A stretch of DNA of 10,364 nucleotides from JAGXOF01 sp046545575 (lineage in GTDB: Bacteria > Chloroflexota > Dehalococcoidia > SZUA-161 > SpSt-899), in contig JBKGZM010000068.1 of NCBI GenBank assembly GCA_046545575.1, forward strand, positions 1-10,364. The letters run 5' to 3'. The position numbers and the translations under genes are program-made. Positions 10,344 to 10,364 of the stretch are shown here, piece after piece. Positions within the stretch are counted from its first letter, which is position 1; each line of letters opens with the position of its first letter. The notes beneath the pieces were generated by a model. The model saw nothing but the letters and a program-made list of their open reading frames with translations. It searched no databases and was not told the DNA's origin.

Positions 10344-10364
10344 GGATTCAGGCCCCCCCCCGCC

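Noticed and set aside
10353..10361. Run of nine C as a biological signal
   Set aside because: It lies at the very end of the window beside repeats and is more likely a contig-edge or homopolymer artefact.

Overview
All 18 recognisable genes, plus one gene remnant, lie on the minus strand, so transcription runs from high to low coordinates. The window is a bacterial nucleotide-sugar locus whose gaps are filled with small toxin-antitoxin-type genes and short degenerate repeats. Gene content (long-form RmlA, DUF2283, DUF4258, UPF0175/DUF3368, GxxExxY, four-helix bundle protein) and many heptameric intergenic repeats suggest an uncultured anaerobic sediment or groundwater bacterium. Chloroflexota is my best guess, but no rRNA or phylogenetic marker is present to test it. 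The last bases are a poly-C run, which looks like a contig edge.

Layout in transcription order: (1) 10181-9743, an antitoxin/RelE-ParE toxin pair; (2) 9638-9312, the tail of a hicA-like gene followed by an intact HicB-like antitoxin; (3) 9097-8356, UPF0175 and a DUF3368 PIN protein, overlapping; (4) 8059-7142, a sugar-phosphate nucleotidyltransferase; (5) 7121-6717, a GxxExxY protein; (6) 6602-5571, a CDP-paratose 2-epimerase-like SDR enzyme; (7) 5508-5119, a four-helix bundle protein; (8) 5095-4028, rmlA; (9) 3932-3443, DUF4258 and DUF2283; (10) 3350-2599, an AbrB-type antitoxin and a PIN toxin; (11) rmlC; (12) rmlB; (13) an orphan DUF2283; (14) the 5' part of rmlD, cut by the window start.

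rmlA, rmlB, rmlC and rmlD together form the complete dTDP-L-rhamnose pathway (glucose-1-phosphate and dTTP to dTDP-rhamnose). The epimerase and the second nucleotidyltransferase probably supply another activated sugar for the same surface polysaccharide. The striking feature is that nearly every gap between sugar genes holds a small module bounded by short-period repeats. The four-helix gene sits between two inverted blocks of five heptads. The GxxExxY gene sits between inverted GATTACAGCGAT repeats. The DUF4258-DUF2283 pair lies between two near-identical copies of the rmlA 3' end. Degenerate AGTCGAY heptads lie beside the toxin-antitoxin block, and one of them abuts the broken hicA. Related small palindromes form an intergenic hairpin array, and one lies in frame inside the nucleotidyltransferase. 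The region therefore reads as a sugar operon that has repeatedly accepted small cassettes without losing its pathway genes.
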